Below are positions 16,054 to 26,600 of a stretch of 38,427 bases of DNA, in pieces. This DNA comes from Kiritimatiellia bacterium (GTDB taxonomy: Bacteria > Verrucomicrobiota > Kiritimatiellia > RFP12 > UBA1067). Within the stretch, counting starts at the first letter, position 1; every line of letters begins with the position of its first letter. The notes under the pieces are model-generated. The model saw only the letters and a program-made list of their open reading frames with translations, did no database searches and was not told where the DNA came from. Location: the NCBI GenBank assembly GCA_027858965.1, contig JAQIBS010000179.1:1-38427 (forward strand). Direction: 5' to 3'. Both the position numbers and the translations under genes were made by a program.

Positions 16054-17250
16054 ATGGCCAAGTTGGCGAAGAAAGTACCGTTGGTAATGCTTCTGCTGGA
16101 AACATCCAACAAAATCAACCGGGATCGTATTAAGGGAATTCTGAGATATGAACGACTGTATGGTCCCTGGCGACTGCACATTGTCGAAGGTAAACGGTTT
16201 GAACAGCCGGTCTGTGATGTTGAGTCTCTGGGGGTGTGCGGCATTCTTTCGGGAACAACCCTGACAGAGTTTCTTCCGACTGTCATGCAGTGCTCTGTTC
16301 CGACAGTATTTTTCGATGCGCAGGAACCGTCGCAGGAAGCTTCGCACAGCAAACTGATGAAATATTCAACAGTGACCTGTGACAATCACTCTGTTGGTCG
16401 CTTCGGCGCCGGATATTTCCAGAAGAAAGGGTTCCATAATTTTGCGTACGTGCATGACATCTGGAGCAGCCCGTGGTCAAAGGGACGCGAAGAGGGCTTC
16501 TGTGAACAGTTGACCAAGGGTGAAGAAACATGCTCTGTTTATCGGGTGTCGTCAAAGACAGTCCGAAACGATTGGAGTAAGGAACAGAAGGAATTGGCTG
16601 AGTGGCTCAAAGCTCTGCCGAAACCGGTCGCAATCCTTGCTGCCAGCGATGCGCGGGGACGTCGCATATTGGATACCTGTGAATGGGCGGATATCTGTGT
16701 GCCTGAAGATGTGGTTGTCCTCGGTATTGATAACGATGAACTGATCTGCTCGTCAACCAATCCTCCCATGAGCAGTATCCTGCGCGATACAGAGGGGTGC
16801 GGTTATCGTGCCGCTGAACTGCTTGGTCATCTGATGCGTGGACAGAGTCGGAAAAAAGAGACGGTGTTGTATGGCCCCATTGAGGTGGTTGAACGGCTGT
16901 CAACGGAATCTCTGCAATTCAGTGACTGGTTGGCTGTGAAGGCGGTTGAGTTCATCCGTATCAATTCGGGTATCGGGATGGGGGTTGCGGATGTGGTCAG
17001 GCGCCTCGGTGTTTCGCGGCGTCTGGTTGAAATGCGTTTCCGCCAGGCAACGGGGCATTCGATTCATGATGAAATTCAAAACGCGCGGCTGACGTTGGTT
17101 TGTCGTCTGCTGCGTGAAACAAATTTGCATATCGGAGAAATAACCGAACAGTGCGGTTTCATGAGCGACAGCTATTTAGGGCTGGTATTTCGTCAGACTC
17201 ATCAGATGTCTATGAGCCAGTATCGTCGTAAAAGCCGGAATGATAAATAG
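16054..17250 (+). CDS. XylR-type transcriptional regulator (LacI-like sensor plus AraC DNA-binding domain)
   Basis: The 398-residue protein has no N-terminal helix-turn-helix. Residues 8-285 are a periplasmic-binding-protein-like sensor of the LacI/GalR fold (VLGIDNDELICSSTNPPMSS is the typical core), and residues 290-395 are an AraC domain (VADVVRRLGVSRRLVEMRFR, then IGEITEQCGFMSDSYLGLVF). This is the XylR arrangement, which binds sugar and usually activates catabolic genes at paired direct half-sites. It sits upstream of the secreted mannosidase-like gene. Paired TGCGCAA half-sites 22-23 bp apart before the genes at 5771, 17745 and 20626 are its likely targets. AGAGGA lies about nine bases before the ATG, in the conserved hairpin leader. 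The inducer sugar is unknown; mannose or manno-oligosaccharide is plausible from context. Confidence 0.88.
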   Translation: MAKLAKKVPLVMLLLETSNKINRDRIKGILRYERLYGPWRLHIVEGKRFEQPVCDVESLGVCGILSGTTLTEFLPTVMQCSVPTVFFDAQEPSQEASHSKLMKYSTVTCDNHSVGRFGAGYFQKKGFHNFAYVHDIWSSPWSKGREEGFCEQLTKGEETCSVYRVSSKTVRNDWSKEQKELAEWLKALPKPVAILAASDARGRRILDTCEWADICVPEDVVVLGIDNDELICSSTNPPMSSILRDTEGCGYRAAELLGHLMRGQSRKKETVLYGPIEVVERLSTESLQFSDWLAVKAVEFIRINSGIGMGVADVVRRLGVSRRLVEMRFRQATGHSIHDEIQNARLTLVCRLLRETNLHIGEITEQCGFMSDSYLGLVFRQTHQMSMSQYRRKSRNDK

Positions 17251-17313
17251 ATAATCCCTCCATCTCTCCATACTGCTATTATTCATTTTTTGTGTTTTTT
17301 GTGCACGGGTTTT

Positions 17314-17500
17314 TAACCACGGAGTTCAACATAACACGGAGGTACGGAGATGTTTGCCGGACCCACGCCGTTTTCGCCTACGTTCCGGCTCTACTGAATG
17401 CCCTCCAGTATTGCCTGAACTTAGGGCGGAACGCCCGTAGGTCCGGCAGATAAACGCGCTACCATCTGTCTTTGCGCCTTTGCGCCTTGGCGGGAGAAAA
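17314..17500. repeat. Mosaic of dispersed intergenic repeats
   Basis: The 17251-17744 gap holds no gene. It contains a CCACGGAG/CACGGAGG/TACGGAG array (17316-17350), and an element bounded by TGCCGGACC (17355-17363) and its complement GGTCCGGCA (17440-17448). Inside are CGCCTACGTTCC and GGAACGCCCGTAGG, parts of which recur near 33467. A TTTGCGCC tandem (17470-17490) follows. The ends suggest a small non-autonomous mobile or REP-like element. The remainder to 17744 is AT-rich and carries operator B. Confidence 0.6.
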
Positions 17501-17583
17501 TCTAACACGCTACAATTCTTAGTGTATTTTTAACTATAGAGGGTTCTCTGTGTCGTAGCGCCGGGGGGATCCGATTTTTACAG

Positions 17584-17618
17584 TTTGCGCAAAAATTATA
17601 TAAAATAAAACGCAAAAG
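17584..17618 (+). promoter_or_regulatory. Candidate operator B: TGCGCAA-type half-sites 23 bp apart
   Basis: TTTGCGCAAAAA starts at 17584 (core at 17587) and AAACGCAAAAG has its core at 17610, 23 bp later, the same spacing as at 5670/5693. A weaker TTGCGT lies at 17633. The site is about 130 bases before the GH2 gene, in an AT-rich promoter-like region. Confidence 0.6.
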
Positions 17619-17744
17619 CATATAGTTTAGAATTGCGTCCTCCCTTACACTAATTGTGACGATGGATTGAATATGTTTCCTTTGATCTTGGCTTTTTGTT
17701 GGCGATTTGATAGCGGTGTAATTCTGTGAGGAAGGAATTGTAGT

Positions 17745-20483
17745 ATGAGGCGTGTTGAATTTATAATTGTGGTTTTGCTCTGGATGGTGATGGCTGCAGT
17801 GGCGGCGGATACAGATAAACAATTGGTTTTAGACAAAAAATATGCCTGGCCGCGAGAGCAGCAGATTGTTCTGGATGGCAGCTGGCAGCTGGCTGCAGGT
17901 GATCCGGCATTGAAAGCTGATCTTCTGCCTGATTTTAAGAAAATGGAGTGGTTTGACACTACTGTGCCGACAGATGTTCACTGGGCTTTGGTACGGGCTG
18001 GAAAGGCACCACATCCTTATAAGGGGTTGAATGCAAAGAAGCAACGCTGGGTTGAAGATAAGGCCTGGTGGTTTCGCAAGAACTTTACCGTTGCTAAAGA
18101 TTTTCGGGGCCAGAATCTGCGTCTGATCTTTGAGGGTGTGGATTACTACGGGCATTATTGGCTGAATGGACGCTATCTTGGGCATAGCGAGGGGGCTTTC
18201 GGTGCTGTCAAAATGACAGTCTACGGTTTGCGGTATGATCGTCCTAATGAGCTGGTTGTCCGGGTTGACTGTGCTGGATATAAAATCGGCCACAAAGGGC
18301 GCGCGCCGCATGCCTCTCTGGTAAAATCAGAGCTATGGTCCGGATGGCGGGTGGGGGCTGAAGATTTCAATACAGTTGGTATCTGGCAGCCGGTGCGTCT
18401 GGTTGCCAATGACTGGCCCTGCCTGGAGCGTCCGTTTGTCCGGACTGTCGAAATGGGCAGGGATTTTGCGCGGGTGGCTGTAACTGCTGAGGTATACACC
18501 CCTTTAGAGGAGGATAAACCCTGTGAGGTTATCGCGCGCATACGCAGACAGGGAGAAGAGGAAGTGGTAGCGGAACAGCGTCTTGAAATGCCTCTTATAA
18601 AAGGAGTTATGGTGTTGGCCGACTTGGAACTTAACGTGCCGGACCCTGCTTTGTGGTGGCCGAACGGGCTGGGTGAACAACCGCTGTATGAGGCAGAGAT
18701 TTGCCTTTCCGTCGGGGGGGAACTCAAAGACAGGCTGCTTGCCCCTTTCGGTATCAGGACCGTGGAACGCAAGATCGGTAAGACGCAGCGTACGAGTTAT
18801 AATATAAAGGAGTGGACCTTCACGGTTAATGATAAGCCGATGTTTGTAAAGGGTGTCAACTGGATGCCGATTGATGCCCTGGCAAATGTAGATCCAGATG
18901 ATTATGAATGGAATTTGCGTATGGCCCGTGACGGTGGTATTCAGATGATCCGTGTATGGGGTGGAGGTATTATCGAGACAGACGCTTTCTATGAGTTGTG
19001 TGATAAATTGGGAATTATGGTCTGGCAGGATTTTTCTCTGACTTGCGGGTGGCGTGCACATGACATTAATCGGAAGGTGTGGCAGGCGATGTCGGGCTGG
19101 ACGGTTTTCCGTTTGCGGAATCATCCCTCTTTGGTTTTCTGGTGTGGTGGTAACGAATTTAAGCCGGATGATCGTTCAAATGGCGACCTGGTAGGTATTC
19201 TGGCGCGGGAGATACGACGGTTAGATGGAACCCGGCCATTTATGGCGGCCTCACCGGATGAAGGCGATGTACATGGGTATCCGCAGTGGGATGCATCCGA
19301 GGCCTGGAAAAAGATATTGCCTGGAGGCCCTTTCATCAGTGAGTGGGGTTCACACGGCATGCCGACCGCGCAGACCTATCGCGAGATAGTAGGGCCTGAT
19401 GAGTCGAATGCGGTGATTGGGCCGACACTGTTGAAGATGGACCGGAAGTTGATGATTGAAAAATATCCTGAGATTGCTCATCACTGGGTTGAGTTTCAGC
19501 CAAACCGGTTGATACAGATGCTGGCACGCGGATCAGCTTTTGATGATCTGGCAACAGTGCCGCTCGGACGGTTCAGCGAGGCTGTAGCCGCCGGTGCTGG
19601 AGAATTTTATAAATACTCCTGTGAAGCTTCACGCGCGGCCTATCCTCAGAACAGCGGTATGCTGCTGTGGGTCTGGAAGCGCCCATGGCCGATTGTCGGG
19701 ATTCAATTAGTGGACGGCATGGGGCGTCCGTTGGCGGTCTATTACGAGGTCAAGCGTGCCTACAGCTCTCCATGGCCCTGCCTGGAGCCTCCGCAGCTGA
19801 ATTATGCGGTTGGCGAACAGGTGAGTATGCCGGTGCGTATTCTGGCTGAAGCAGCAGCGAGTGCCCCGAAAGGGCTCAAGGTGACCGTGCGTCTGGTCGG
19901 ACCGGACTTAAAAAACCGTAAGCTCTGGAATGATTTTCCCTTGCTTGATGTTCCGGATGGAAGCGAATCAGTGATGGGACCTACTATCTCTTTTAAGGTG
20001 GCTGATGATTTTGCCCGCTCCTTCTTTTTTGTTCTGGTTGAAATTGAGGGGGCAGATGGTCAGCCGCCGGTGCGCAATGTCTATACATTCCGCTGTCCCC
20101 CGCAGATGGAGGATGAGAGTTTTCGTAAGCAGTACCGAGCCAAGGCTGATAAGGCCCTGTTTATCGACAAGGGACCATGGTTGCGTCCACAACTGCTGAA
20201 GAGCCCGACAACGCTCAGTTGTAAGCTGGTGTCGGCTACCAAAGAAAATGATACCCGCTTTATTCTGGTGGCAGATGTGAAAAACACAGGTGATCACCCG
20301 GCAGTTATGACCTCAGTGGAAGTCCCGGGATCGGTATGTGTTGTGGCGGATGATGCCGGATTCTGGATGGAGCCGGGAGAGAGCCGTAGAGTTCATCTGC
20401 GGGTGCGGTGTGCAAAAGATACCCCTGCTGCGGCGCTTACGGTTGAGGGTTGTGCCTGGAATGTATCAGATAGCACTCTGTAG
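17745..20483 (+). CDS. Secreted GH2 beta-mannosidase-like glycoside hydrolase
   Basis: The 912-residue protein starts with a signal peptide (VEFIIVVLLWMVMAAVAA). The domain order is that of GH2 beta-mannosidases: an N-terminal jelly roll (residues 25-215, including WWFRKNFTV and FEGVDYYGHYWLNG), an immunoglobulin-like domain, a TIM barrel (about 340-640) and C-terminal beta domains. The barrel has the mannosidase hallmark RVWGGGIIETDAFYELCD, the acid/base glutamate E471 in WCGGNEF and the probable nucleophile E533 in ISEWGSHG. It would remove beta-mannosyl residues from oligosaccharides made by the GH26-GH5 mannanase downstream. Operator B lies upstream and AAGGAA precedes the ATG. A related exo-beta-glycosidase activity such as glucosaminidase cannot be excluded. 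Confidence 0.85.
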   Translation: MRRVEFIIVVLLWMVMAAVAADTDKQLVLDKKYAWPREQQIVLDGSWQLAAGDPALKADLLPDFKKMEWFDTTVPTDVHWALVRAGKAPHPYKGLNAKKQRWVEDKAWWFRKNFTVAKDFRGQNLRLIFEGVDYYGHYWLNGRYLGHSEGAFGAVKMTVYGLRYDRPNELVVRVDCAGYKIGHKGRAPHASLVKSELWSGWRVGAEDFNTVGIWQPVRLVANDWPCLERPFVRTVEMGRDFARVAVTAEVYTPLEEDKPCEVIARIRRQGEEEVVAEQRLEMPLIKGVMVLADLELNVPDPALWWPNGLGEQPLYEAEICLSVGGELKDRLLAPFGIRTVERKIGKTQRTSYNIKEWTFTVNDKPMFVKGVNWMPIDALANVDPDDYEWNLRMARDGGIQMIRVWGGGIIETDAFYELCDKLGIMVWQDFSLTCGWRAHDINRKVWQAMSGWTVFRLRNHPSLVFWCGGNEFKPDDRSNGDLVGILAREIRRLDGTRPFMAASPDEGDVHGYPQWDASEAWKKILPGGPFISEWGSHGMPTAQTYREIVGPDESNAVIGPTLLKMDRKLMIEKYPEIAHHWVEFQPNRLIQMLARGSAFDDLATVPLGRFSEAVAAGAGEFYKYSCEASRAAYPQNSGMLLWVWKRPWPIVGIQLVDGMGRPLAVYYEVKRAYSSPWPCLEPPQLNYAVGEQVSMPVRILAEAAASAPKGLKVTVRLVGPDLKNRKLWNDFPLLDVPDGSESVMGPTISFKVADDFARSFFFVLVEIEGADGQPPVRNVYTFRCPPQMEDESFRKQYRAKADKALFIDKGPWLRPQLLKSPTTLSCKLVSATKENDTRFILVADVKNTGDHPAVMTSVEVPGSVCVVADDAGFWMEPGESRRVHLRVRCAKDTPAAALTVEGCAWNVSDSTL

Positions 20484-20503
20484 TTTAGAGACAAAAACTT
20501 TTA

Positions 20504-20538
20504 TTTGCGCAAATGCGATAAAATCTATGCGTAAAAAA
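20504..20538 (+). promoter_or_regulatory. Candidate operator C: TGCGCAA-type half-sites 22 bp apart
   Basis: TTTGCGCAAA has its core at 20507 and TATGCGTAAAAA at 20529, 22 bp apart. It lies in the 142-base gap between the GH2 gene and the 3030-residue repeat protein, about 90 bases before its start, and matches operators A and B. Confidence 0.55.
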
Positions 20539-20625
20539 GATAGAAGAGTTTGTGAAAGTGTAATAACATAAATTATGTTGGAATAGTGTTGAAAAGAAGT
20601 CATGCATTACTAGAGGAGTCATAAG

Positions 20626-23600
20626 ATGAAAAAAAAGTTGATAGGATGGATTGTATATTTTCTATGTGCCGTTATATCTCAGGCAGCTGATGGAATCTGG
20701 ACGAATGCCGCAGATGGTGTGTGGAGCGATACCGCCAACTGGCAGGACGGTATAGTGGCGTCGGGTGCGGGTGCAGACGCCATCCTCTCTAATCTGACAG
20801 GACCGATCCAGATTACGAACGATATTTCTGATTTGAAAATCGAACTTATCCGTTCAGCGGGGGGCGCTTACACACTAATTGGCGAGCCTCTGACAATAGA
20901 AGGCTCTTCCTCGACTTCAGGTGAGTATGGTGTCTATGTTGATGGAGGTGTTCTGGATGTTGATGCAGATCTGAAGGTCAATCGCGACATCCCGGTTGAC
21001 ATCGCGGGCGGCACAACGCTGACAACTTCGGGGCAATTGGATTATTTGGACAATCAGCTGATTGTAAAAAAAGGTGACGGCGAGTGGGTTTTCGAGGGAT
21101 GGTGTGCCGAAACTAACGCGTCAACCTGGTTTGATGTGCAGGACGGCACCTTCCGTCTCGCCCCCGGGTCGGTTTTTACCAAACGTGGGGGGAACCGTGA
21201 GCAGTTCCGTGTAGGCTATTATGGTAACGGCGGTAAGGTTGTCGTTGAAAATAATGCCGAGTTGAATATTTCCGGGTTTGTTCTTGGGCATAATACGACT
21301 GAGTCCACGGGTTACATGCTGGTGGATGGCGGTACGCTGACAGCAAACACAATGGATACGGGTAATCCCTGTCTGATCGGACGCTATGGGCATGGAACGC
21401 TCTGCCTTTCGAACAACGCGGTTGCGGATATCAGTCACTGGCTGAATGTGGGTGTCTTTACTAGGGGAGAACTGTATATCGGTGGCGACAGCGAGATGAC
21501 AATCAGCCGCCTATCCCTTGGGTGGAAAACGCAGGAATATTCCCCTTTTAAAGGTCCGGGCATGGTTACGGTTGGTTCAGGAAAGCTATCGGTGACGGAT
21601 CAGTTTGTCTGGCGCTCTTCTGCATCGGCATCACGCACAAATCTGATGGTTGTCGGTAATGGACAGGTTGACAGTGCAACTTTGTCACTGCCTGCTACCA
21701 TGCGTACAACTTCAACCCTTGGTTATGCCCGGCTGGTTGTTGATGGCGGTACATTGGAGATGGTTGGGCTGCGTGAGACGGAATTTGGAGCATCCCTGGA
21801 TAATTATCTGTACGGTCTGGAGGAATTCCTGGTCGGGCGTGCCGGTGTTATCATCAATACAATGGATAACGATATCGGGATTGTTCAGACGGTTGAGCCT
21901 GATCCCTCTGTTTCACTGACCGATGGAGGGGTGATTAAAACAGGCGGCGGCATGCTGACTCTGGCGGGTGGCTGCACATGCGACGGTCCGATTGTTGTTG
22001 TTGATGGAGGCTTACGCCTGCAGGGCTCATTGCCCACCGGGAAAGTAGTGCTCTCTCCTGAAGCGACTCTGAGTTTGGTGGATAACCAGTTACGTCCGTT
22101 TGCTCCGTCTGTAATGACTGCAGGACAGGGAGGAGTATCAATTGTTGAACTGGAGGCAGGTGCATCGGACTCCTGTGACACTCTTGCTCTCAGTGCCGGG
22201 TCGCAGCTGGGCTCTGTGGAATTCTGTCTGTCTGCAGTCGGCGACGCATCTTCTTACTGGATACCGGGTGATTATGTTGTCGTAACCTATTCCGGTGAGG
22301 CTCCTGATATCACTGGCTGGAGCGTGAACCCAACGGCATACGGTGTCGCGGCAGCTCTGGAATTGCAGGAAGTGCAGAATCGCGTGGTGCTGCATGTCAC
22401 GGCAGTGACCACCGGCAACTCCGTATGGATTTATCCGGGCAGCGGTTCATGGAATGAGGCAGCCAACTGGAATACAGCGCCGGTTAGTGATCCGGCAACT
22501 GAAGCTGTTATTGCTGATGCTCTGGTTGCGGACTCCTCTATCTCGCTGACTTCCGCTGTGACTCTGGGAACACTGAATTATGATTCTTCCTTTATATGCG
22601 ATCTGAGCGGATCGGGAGTTACATTCGGTGAGAGCGGAGTAGGAGGCAGTGTTAATGCCGTGCAGGGCAGGCTTGTCCTGAAAAATGCTGTTGCCCTGCC
22701 TGATGATCTTTATGTAACCGTTGAGTCCGGTGCCGCTGTGCAGCTTGACGGCTCTGTGACCGGCAGCGGCAGTGTTGTTGTTTCCGGCGGAGGAACTTTG
22801 ATAATCACCAACCAGTCATCTGTGGCGGTGCCCGTTGTGCTGGATGGAGCAACACTGGATACAGCGCAGAGCGATGCCCTGGATATCGATCTGGTGCTGG
22901 GTGCTTCCGGCGGTACACTTGAACCGGCTTATGCTCAGACAGTGGAGTTTGCCGGGACGCTCAGCGGCACCGGTGATCTTGCCAAAGCAGGTGCTAATAT
23001 TGCAGTGTTGTCCGGTGATGACAGCGGCACCGGTGAGCGTTGGGTGCAGAACGGAACCCTCTCAGTTGATACGCTGACAACCGGTGGTGAACTGGTTATC
23101 GGTGAAGGAATCCTGAAATATACCGGGACGAATGCTGTGGTGAACAAAGATCTGATCTTGCGGACATCAGACCCGCGGCTTGGAGCCACCTTCACGTCAG
23201 ATGCGGATGTGACGCTGAATGGCAACATTAAGGCTGATAATGGAGTGTTTATTAAAACCGGCAGAGGTACGTTGACGCTGGCCGCACCCGGTTTGAATGA
23301 ACTGGGTACAGGGGAGGGTTCGAATAACTATTGGAACCGAGTGAATTTCGGAGCTTATGGTGAGAGCCCCACAGAGGGGCTGCGTATTTTCAATGTGCTT
23401 GAAGGTACCGTGGTTCTCGGTGTGCCGGGGCAGACCAATATCATGATTCAAACGGTGATTATCGGTGGCCAGACTTCGGTGGAACCTGGCGGAGAAAAAG
23501 CAGGCCATCTGGTGATCAACGATGGTTTGGTAGAGTGTTATTACATTACGATCGGCAGGGGCAACGGGTCACCGACGACGGCCCCTGTGCCTTTGGAGTC

Positions 23601-26600
23601 ATCGGTTACGGTCAACGGGGGATATGTTGATTGTACTGGTATCTGGATGGCAACTCGCGGGGGTGGTATGACCACTGCTAATGCGGCACCGATATTTGAG
23701 ATGAATGGTGGCGTGTTGATGGGACGCAATCTTTATTGCGGGAACTACACTTGTGAGGTAAATCCGCGACTTTATTTCAACGGTGGTTTTGCTGCCTTTT
23801 CTGCAGGTGGAGCCAATGATGTGTGTCTGGCTTATGCAGGCGGTGTCACCAGTGAGACCTTTGTTGCCGGTGGTACGCTGGCTATCTCCAATACCGTGAT
23901 TCATCTGGCTGATAATTATGCGACCGCCAAAGGCACGTTGCGTTTGAACAGCGGACGATTGATTACGCGTGGAATTAATCGAATCGGCAGTGGCACAGGA
24001 GAACTTTATCTGAATGGCGGCATATTTGAAAACTGTCGGGATATGACACTCGAAGAGCTTTCAACCGCGACGGTGCAGGCCGGTGGCTTTGTGACGGATG
24101 TGCCTGACGGACTGACATTGACGGTTATGCAGACGCTGGAACATGATGCGGCCCTGGGCGGCACAGCTGATGGTGGTGTTACTCAGATCGGCACTGGCAC
24201 TCTTGTCATTGGCGGGGTTCAGGATTACACAGGTCCGACCTTTGTTTCCAGTGGTGTTCTGCGGGTGACAGGCTCGCTGGCAATGACCAATCTCGTTATA
24301 GCCGGGGGTGCAACGCTCTCTCTGGCGGATGGGACTGAGTCGGTATTCACTCCGTCAGCTTTTGCTGCTGGAAGTGCGGGTAATGCTGCCGGTGTTGTTT
24401 TTGAAGTTGCATCGGATGGCAGTAACCACGATGTGCTGGCTTTGCCTGATGGGGCGAGCGCTGAGCTGGAACTGACTTTGGTTCAGACCGGTACATCTCT
24501 GTCATTTGTCGCACCCGGCCGTTATCCTTTGGTGACCTTTGCCGGTTCTGCTCCTGACACCACTGGTTGGTCGGTGGTCGGCCTGGAGAGTGTGGCAGCC
24601 TTTGAGATTGAGGGTTCAACGGTCTATGTGCGTATTGGTGCCGGCAGCGGCAGTGTAAGTGCGTCGATCTGGACAAATGTCGCCGGTGGTGCCTGGGCTG
24701 ATGCGGGTAACTGGTCAAGTGCTCCCGCTAATGATGCTTCAGCTAATGTATTTTTCAGCGATGCAATCATCTCACCTGCTACCATTACAACCGGTGGTGG
24801 TGTGACATTCGGGTATATGGCGGTTGACAATGTGAATGCTTATACCTGGAGTGGAGGCACAATAACATTGGGGGCTGCAGACACAAACGCGACGGTGCTT
24901 ATCGCGCAGGGTCAGCATGTTGTTGATGCGGATATGGTCGCACCTTCAGCGGCAACGATTCTGCTGGATGCGGGTACGGCCTTGACAGTTAACGGTGTGG
25001 TTTCAGGGGCTGGGATGCTCGCTGTATCCGGTGGCGGGACTCTGGCACTGACCAACGGCCTGGCGGTGGATGTTCCTGTGACCATTGATGGCGCAACATT
25101 GGCTATGCCGGTGTCAACCGCATTTGATAATGCATTTACGTTGGGTGCTGGCGGAGCGGTGTTTGCGCCTGCGCAGGGGCAGAGTGTGCATGTCACCTCT
25201 GATATAACGGGTGCTGGTGGCTTGACCAAAACCGGGTCCAGTATACTCTCTCTTTCCGGAGGGACAGGCTTTGGCGGAGAGCTCCTTGTACGCAACGGAA
25301 CGGTTTCGATGACGAACGAACCTGTGGCCGCTCTGGTGATCGGCGAGGGTACGTTTGCTTACACGGGTGCAAACATCACCTTTACACAAGGATATAAGCT
25401 GCGCACAACCAGCTCCTTACAGGCCGCGACATTGGACAGCGATGCTGACATTACCTTCAACGGACAAGTAACGGCGGAAAACGGTGCCTTTATCAAGCTG
25501 GGTGATGGAACATTCACCTATGCTTATGCGGGTGAAAACATTTTGAGTGCAGGTGATAACTCGGGACAAGGAAGCAAGGGGCTGAATCCTCAGCCGTATG
25601 GGGATACCCCGACGCAGGGATATCGCAGTTACAACGTCTATAACGGCAAGGTTGTCATGGGTGTCAGTGGACAGACAAACACCTTCGCGCAGGCTGTTAT
25701 TATCGGAGGTGAAAGCACAACAGCCGCTGATGCCGAAACCGCCGGGCATATGGAGATCAACGGCGGTGTGAATATCTTTGAGGACTTCATTACAGTCGGG
25801 CGAGGCAATGGAACTGAGGTTACTGCCCCGATGGGGCTGGTTTCCACCTTAACGGTTAATGGTGGTGTTAATACGATGATGGGTTTTTGGATGGCCGCCA
25901 TGCTGAGTGATGAGACAACGCTGACAGCCCGCCCGAAATTTGTCATGAATGACGGTGTATTTACGACGGAATCATTCTACTGCGGAAATGCGGGCGGCAC
26001 ACCGCAGCCTGAGATAGAGATCAATGGTGGGTCACTGGTGGTTGTTGGGTCGGAACATCCCATGTATCTTGCCTACTCCGAGGGTTGCCGGACGAAGATG
26101 AGTATCAACGACGGCTCGGTTACGATCACCAATCAGGGATTGCGACTTGCGGAAAATTATACGACGGCATCCGGTATCCTCAATCTAAATGGCGGACGGT
26201 TGTCGGCTCAGAACATCTACCTTGGAGGTGACAACGGATCAGGCGTAATTAACTTTAATGGAGGTGTGTTTGAACCTTCCACGACTTCATCTCTGGATAG
26301 TCGTCTGGCATTGACCAATCAGGTCGGCGGTGCTGTGATTGATGTTCCAGCAGATATTGTATACACAATTGCTGGTGCTGTCAGCCATGATGCATCGCTG
26401 GGAGCAACTCTTGATGGTGGCGTCTTGAAGATGGGGGATGGAACGTTGGTGCTCTCCGGCACACAGGCTTATACAGGTCCGACAGTGGTTTCCAACGGAA
26501 CCCTCTCGGTGGTGGCTCCGGCCGGCGGGACCTTTGATATTCAGGATCTGGTACTGGGCAGTGCCTCCGGCAATGAAGTGGGCTTGTATCTGACTGCGGA

